Source of the DNA: an uncultured Bacteroides sp.
GTDB lineage: Bacteria > Bacteroidota > Bacteroidia > Bacteroidales > Bacteroidaceae
Assembly (NCBI GenBank): GCA_900556845.1
Contig: USQO01000024.1
Span: 1-25,052 of the forward strand
Direction: 5' to 3'
Length of the DNA stretch: 25,052 nucleotides
A program made the position numbers and the translations under genes. Under the pieces are notes generated by a model. It searched no databases. It had not been told where the DNA came from and worked only from the letters and a program-made list of their open reading frames with translations. The number at the start of each line of letters is the position of its first letter. Position 1 is the stretch's first letter. This document shows, piece after piece, positions 23,854 through 25,052 of the stretch.

Positions 23854-23864
23854 AGTATACAAAT

Positions 23865-24608
23865 TTAAATTTTAAACGATTTATTTGTTCCGTAAAGTTT
23901 ATTATAAATCTTCCGGTCAAACTTATAGTAACGTGCCGCACGGTGAGCTACCCCTACCTGACGTTCATCCAAAGCAATAATAAACTCCATCATGGAAATC
24001 TTCTTATGGAAGTTACGGATATCAAACGAACGGCCATAAACCAGTTCATATAACTTCCATACTTCTGAAATCACAAATTTTTTAGGCAATAAATCAAATA
24101 AAACAGACGGATTAATGTTTACGTAATGTCTGATAAATTTCATTGCATAATCCAGTATCAAATTATGGTCGAAAGCCAATTCACCAACATCTTGTAACTT
24201 CACCCAACATGCTTCATATTCATCCGACAAATGAGTATACTTTTTTTCAATTTTAATCATTGTCAAGTATCCCACCGTAACAATACGGTCAATCCCACTT
24301 TCCAGGTGATGAAAACGCTGAAGCCAATTTACATCCTTTGGGTTACTGGTTCTGTCTTTCGAACCAAATGTGTGAAACTGGACCATATCCATATTTTCAA
24401 GTCCTGTAAGTTCAAATAAAACTCGTTGTGCTGCTTCATCAAGATTTTCATCCTCGTAGATTAGACTACCCGGCAGCTTCATAGAAGCCATTCCTTCCTG
24501 ACGGTTTTTGTCTAACTGACGAACTAAAAGGACTTTCAAGTCCTCTCCATCATATCCCATAACAACACAATCGACTGAAACATGAAGATTTATTGATCTG
24601 CTTTTCAT
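23865..24608 (-). CDS. Nudix-domain transcriptional regulator of xylose use (NrtR-like)
   Basis: A 247-residue protein with an N-terminal Nudix fold and a C-terminal winged helix, the layout of the NrtR family, which includes the Bacteroides arabinose regulator AraR. The Nudix box at about 47-70 is broken: the expected REUxEE reads RVLFEL, so two of the catalytic glutamates are lost, and the domain should bind a ligand rather than hydrolyse one. The C-terminal part (about 165-240) has ISEVWKLYELVYGRSF, NFHKKI and GVAHRAARYYKFD, the usual end of the family. It heads the xylose operon, so it probably responds to xylose or a xylose phosphate. The direction of control is not visible from sequence. 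Confidence 0.88.
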   Translation of the reverse strand: MKSRSINLHVSVDCVVMGYDGEDLKVLLVRQLDKNRQEGMASMKLPGSLIYEDENLDEAAQRVLFELTGLENMDMVQFHTFGSKDRTSNPKDVNWLQRFHHLESGIDRIVTVGYLTMIKIEKKYTHLSDEYEACWVKLQDVGELAFDHNLILDYAMKFIRHYVNINPSVLFDLLPKKFVISEVWKLYELVYGRSFDIRNFHKKISMMEFIIALDERQVGVAHRAARYYKFDRKIYNKLYGTNKSFKI

Positions 24609-24638
24609 GGATTTATTACGTTTTTCCTTTTACGGCTG

Positions 24639-24646
24639 CAAAAATA
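24639..24646 (-). promoter_or_regulatory. xyl operon promoter -7 box
   Basis: Minus-strand TATTTTTG fits TAnnTTTG, 30 bp before the regulator ATG. No -33 TTTG lies at the proper distance, which could mean the promoter needs an activator. Confidence 0.6.
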
Positions 24647-24714
24647 TACTACTTTTCATTAGGATATTCTCTCAATAATATGTTGTTTGACAGCATTTTA
24701 CAAACCAATAACTA

Positions 24715-24752
24715 TATCATATATAATACAATATGATAAGTATTCATATTGT
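24715..24752. promoter_or_regulatory. Overlapping perfect inverted repeats, candidate operator
   Basis: TATCATAT (24715-24722) and ATATGATA (24731-24738) are inverted arms 8 bp apart. ACAATATGA (24728-24736) and TCATATTGT (24744-24752) are inverted arms 7 bp apart. The two palindromes share the middle arm. They lie about 70-105 bp upstream of the xyl -7 box. Confidence 0.5.
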
Positions 24753-24975
24753 GACTAATACATAAAGAGACAAAAGACATCAATATAGTGAGTAATTGTA
24801 CTTTAAACAATTAGATAAGAAAACTATAAATCAAGCATTTAAAGAAAGAATATCAAGCAATAAAGACTAAGATGGATTAAGGTCATAATCAGTAAGCCAA
24901 GCATCTAAAATCTATTAGAAAAAATACAATAAGCCATTAATGTTAAAGAAAGTTTATAATGTATCGCCAATACAT

Positions 24976-25009
24976 AAAAAAAGCCCCCAGTATCATTGAT
25001 ACTGAGGGC
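24976..25009 (-). terminator. Intrinsic terminator of the rRNA operon
   Basis: On the minus strand, a GC-rich arm (complement of 24997-25009) pairs with the complement of 24983-24995 at 12 of 13 positions, then seven Ts (complement of 24976-24982). It sits just past the 5S end. Confidence 0.9.
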
Positions 25010-25020
25010 CCTGACTAAAA

Positions 25021-25052
25021 CGGCGACTACCTACTCTCCCACAAATCAGCAG
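25021..25052 (-). rRNA. rrf: 5S rRNA, 3' end only (partial)
   Basis: Read on the minus strand, the last bases give TTTGTGGGAGAGTAGGTAG then TCGCCG, which is the conserved 3' end of bacterial 5S rRNA (loop E/helix IV side and the 3' strand of helix I). The rest of the gene, and presumably 23S and 16S, lie beyond the window. The mature 3' end is approximate. Confidence 0.88.

Larger units (their letters stand above)
24609..24975. other. AT-rich intergenic region before the xylose operon
   Basis: This 367-bp stretch holds no gene on either strand. From the regulator side it contains a -7 box (24639-24646), then overlapping inverted repeats (24715-24752), then a run of A-rich sequence with loosely repeated units starting at 24831, up to the rRNA terminator. 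Both neighbours are read on the minus strand, so it is likely the upstream control region of the xyl operon. Confidence 0.7.

Noticed and set aside
24831..24918. A possible CRISPR-like repeat array
   Set aside because: The repeated words are short, degenerate and A-rich with no spacers of fixed size and no cas genes.
1..25052. Mobile elements, tRNA genes or transferred islands
   Set aside because: No transposase, integrase, terminal repeats, tRNA-like cloverleaf or clear change in gene style was seen; the gene set is chromosomal core.

Overview
The window reads as one short-read contig from a member of the Bacteroidales, most likely the Bacteroidaceae (Bacteroides/Phocaeicola group); the species is not determinable by eye. 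The evidence is the many promoters of the Bacteroides type (-7 box TAnnTTTG), the scarcity of Shine-Dalgarno sequences, a NigD-like lipoprotein, a TorF-type outer-membrane protein, and the typical xylose operon led by a Nudix-type regulator. Both ends look like assembly ends. Bases 1-41 are library adapter (a Nextera index plus Tn5 adapter), not genome. The last 32 bases are the 3' end of a 5S rRNA on the minus strand, a repeat at which short-read contigs usually break.

Layout. (1) 42-4569: ruvA (+); then, on the minus strand, murF followed by a TorF-like outer-membrane barrel; divergent from murF, folP-cdaA (+; dihydropteroate synthase and the c-di-AMP synthase). (2) 4576-7559, minus: a probable four-gene operon lrgA-lrgB-DUF2156-GNAT, running convergently into cdaA with only 6 bp between them. 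(3) 7767-10084, plus: pta-ackA, the acetate/ATP-forming pair, divergent from lrgAB, with a strong hairpin between the two genes. (4) 10153-13745, minus: lpxH and a DUF59 Fe-S assembly protein; radC translationally coupled to a membrane glycosyltransferase; efp. (5) 13934-19429, plus: rpmH, then PASTA protein-rluD-ddl, then acyltransferase-NigD-like lipoprotein-rhodanese lipoprotein. (6) 19450-24608, minus: the xylose operon xylR-like regulator-xylB-xylA-xylE, preceded by a 370-bp AT-rich region holding overlapping perfect inverted repeats, then the rRNA operon terminator and 5S.

How the genes work together. Cell-envelope building recurs: MurF and Ddl handle D-Ala-D-Ala for peptidoglycan, LpxH serves lipid A, and the acyltransferase, glycosyltransferase and TorF barrel serve membrane and surface. 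Central metabolism is served by the xylose operon (uptake, isomerisation, phosphorylation) and pta-ackA (acetyl-CoA to acetate). The rest is housekeeping: RuvA, RadC, EF-P, L34, RluD.

No mobile element, CRISPR array, phage or defence island was seen; gene content is chromosomal core. The least understood part is the lrgAB-DUF2156-GNAT operon beside pta-ackA. Several annotated starts need correction because in-frame GTG/TTG codons extend genes into adapter, promoter or ribosome-binding sequence (ruvA, PASTA gene, acyltransferase, lpxH, xylB).
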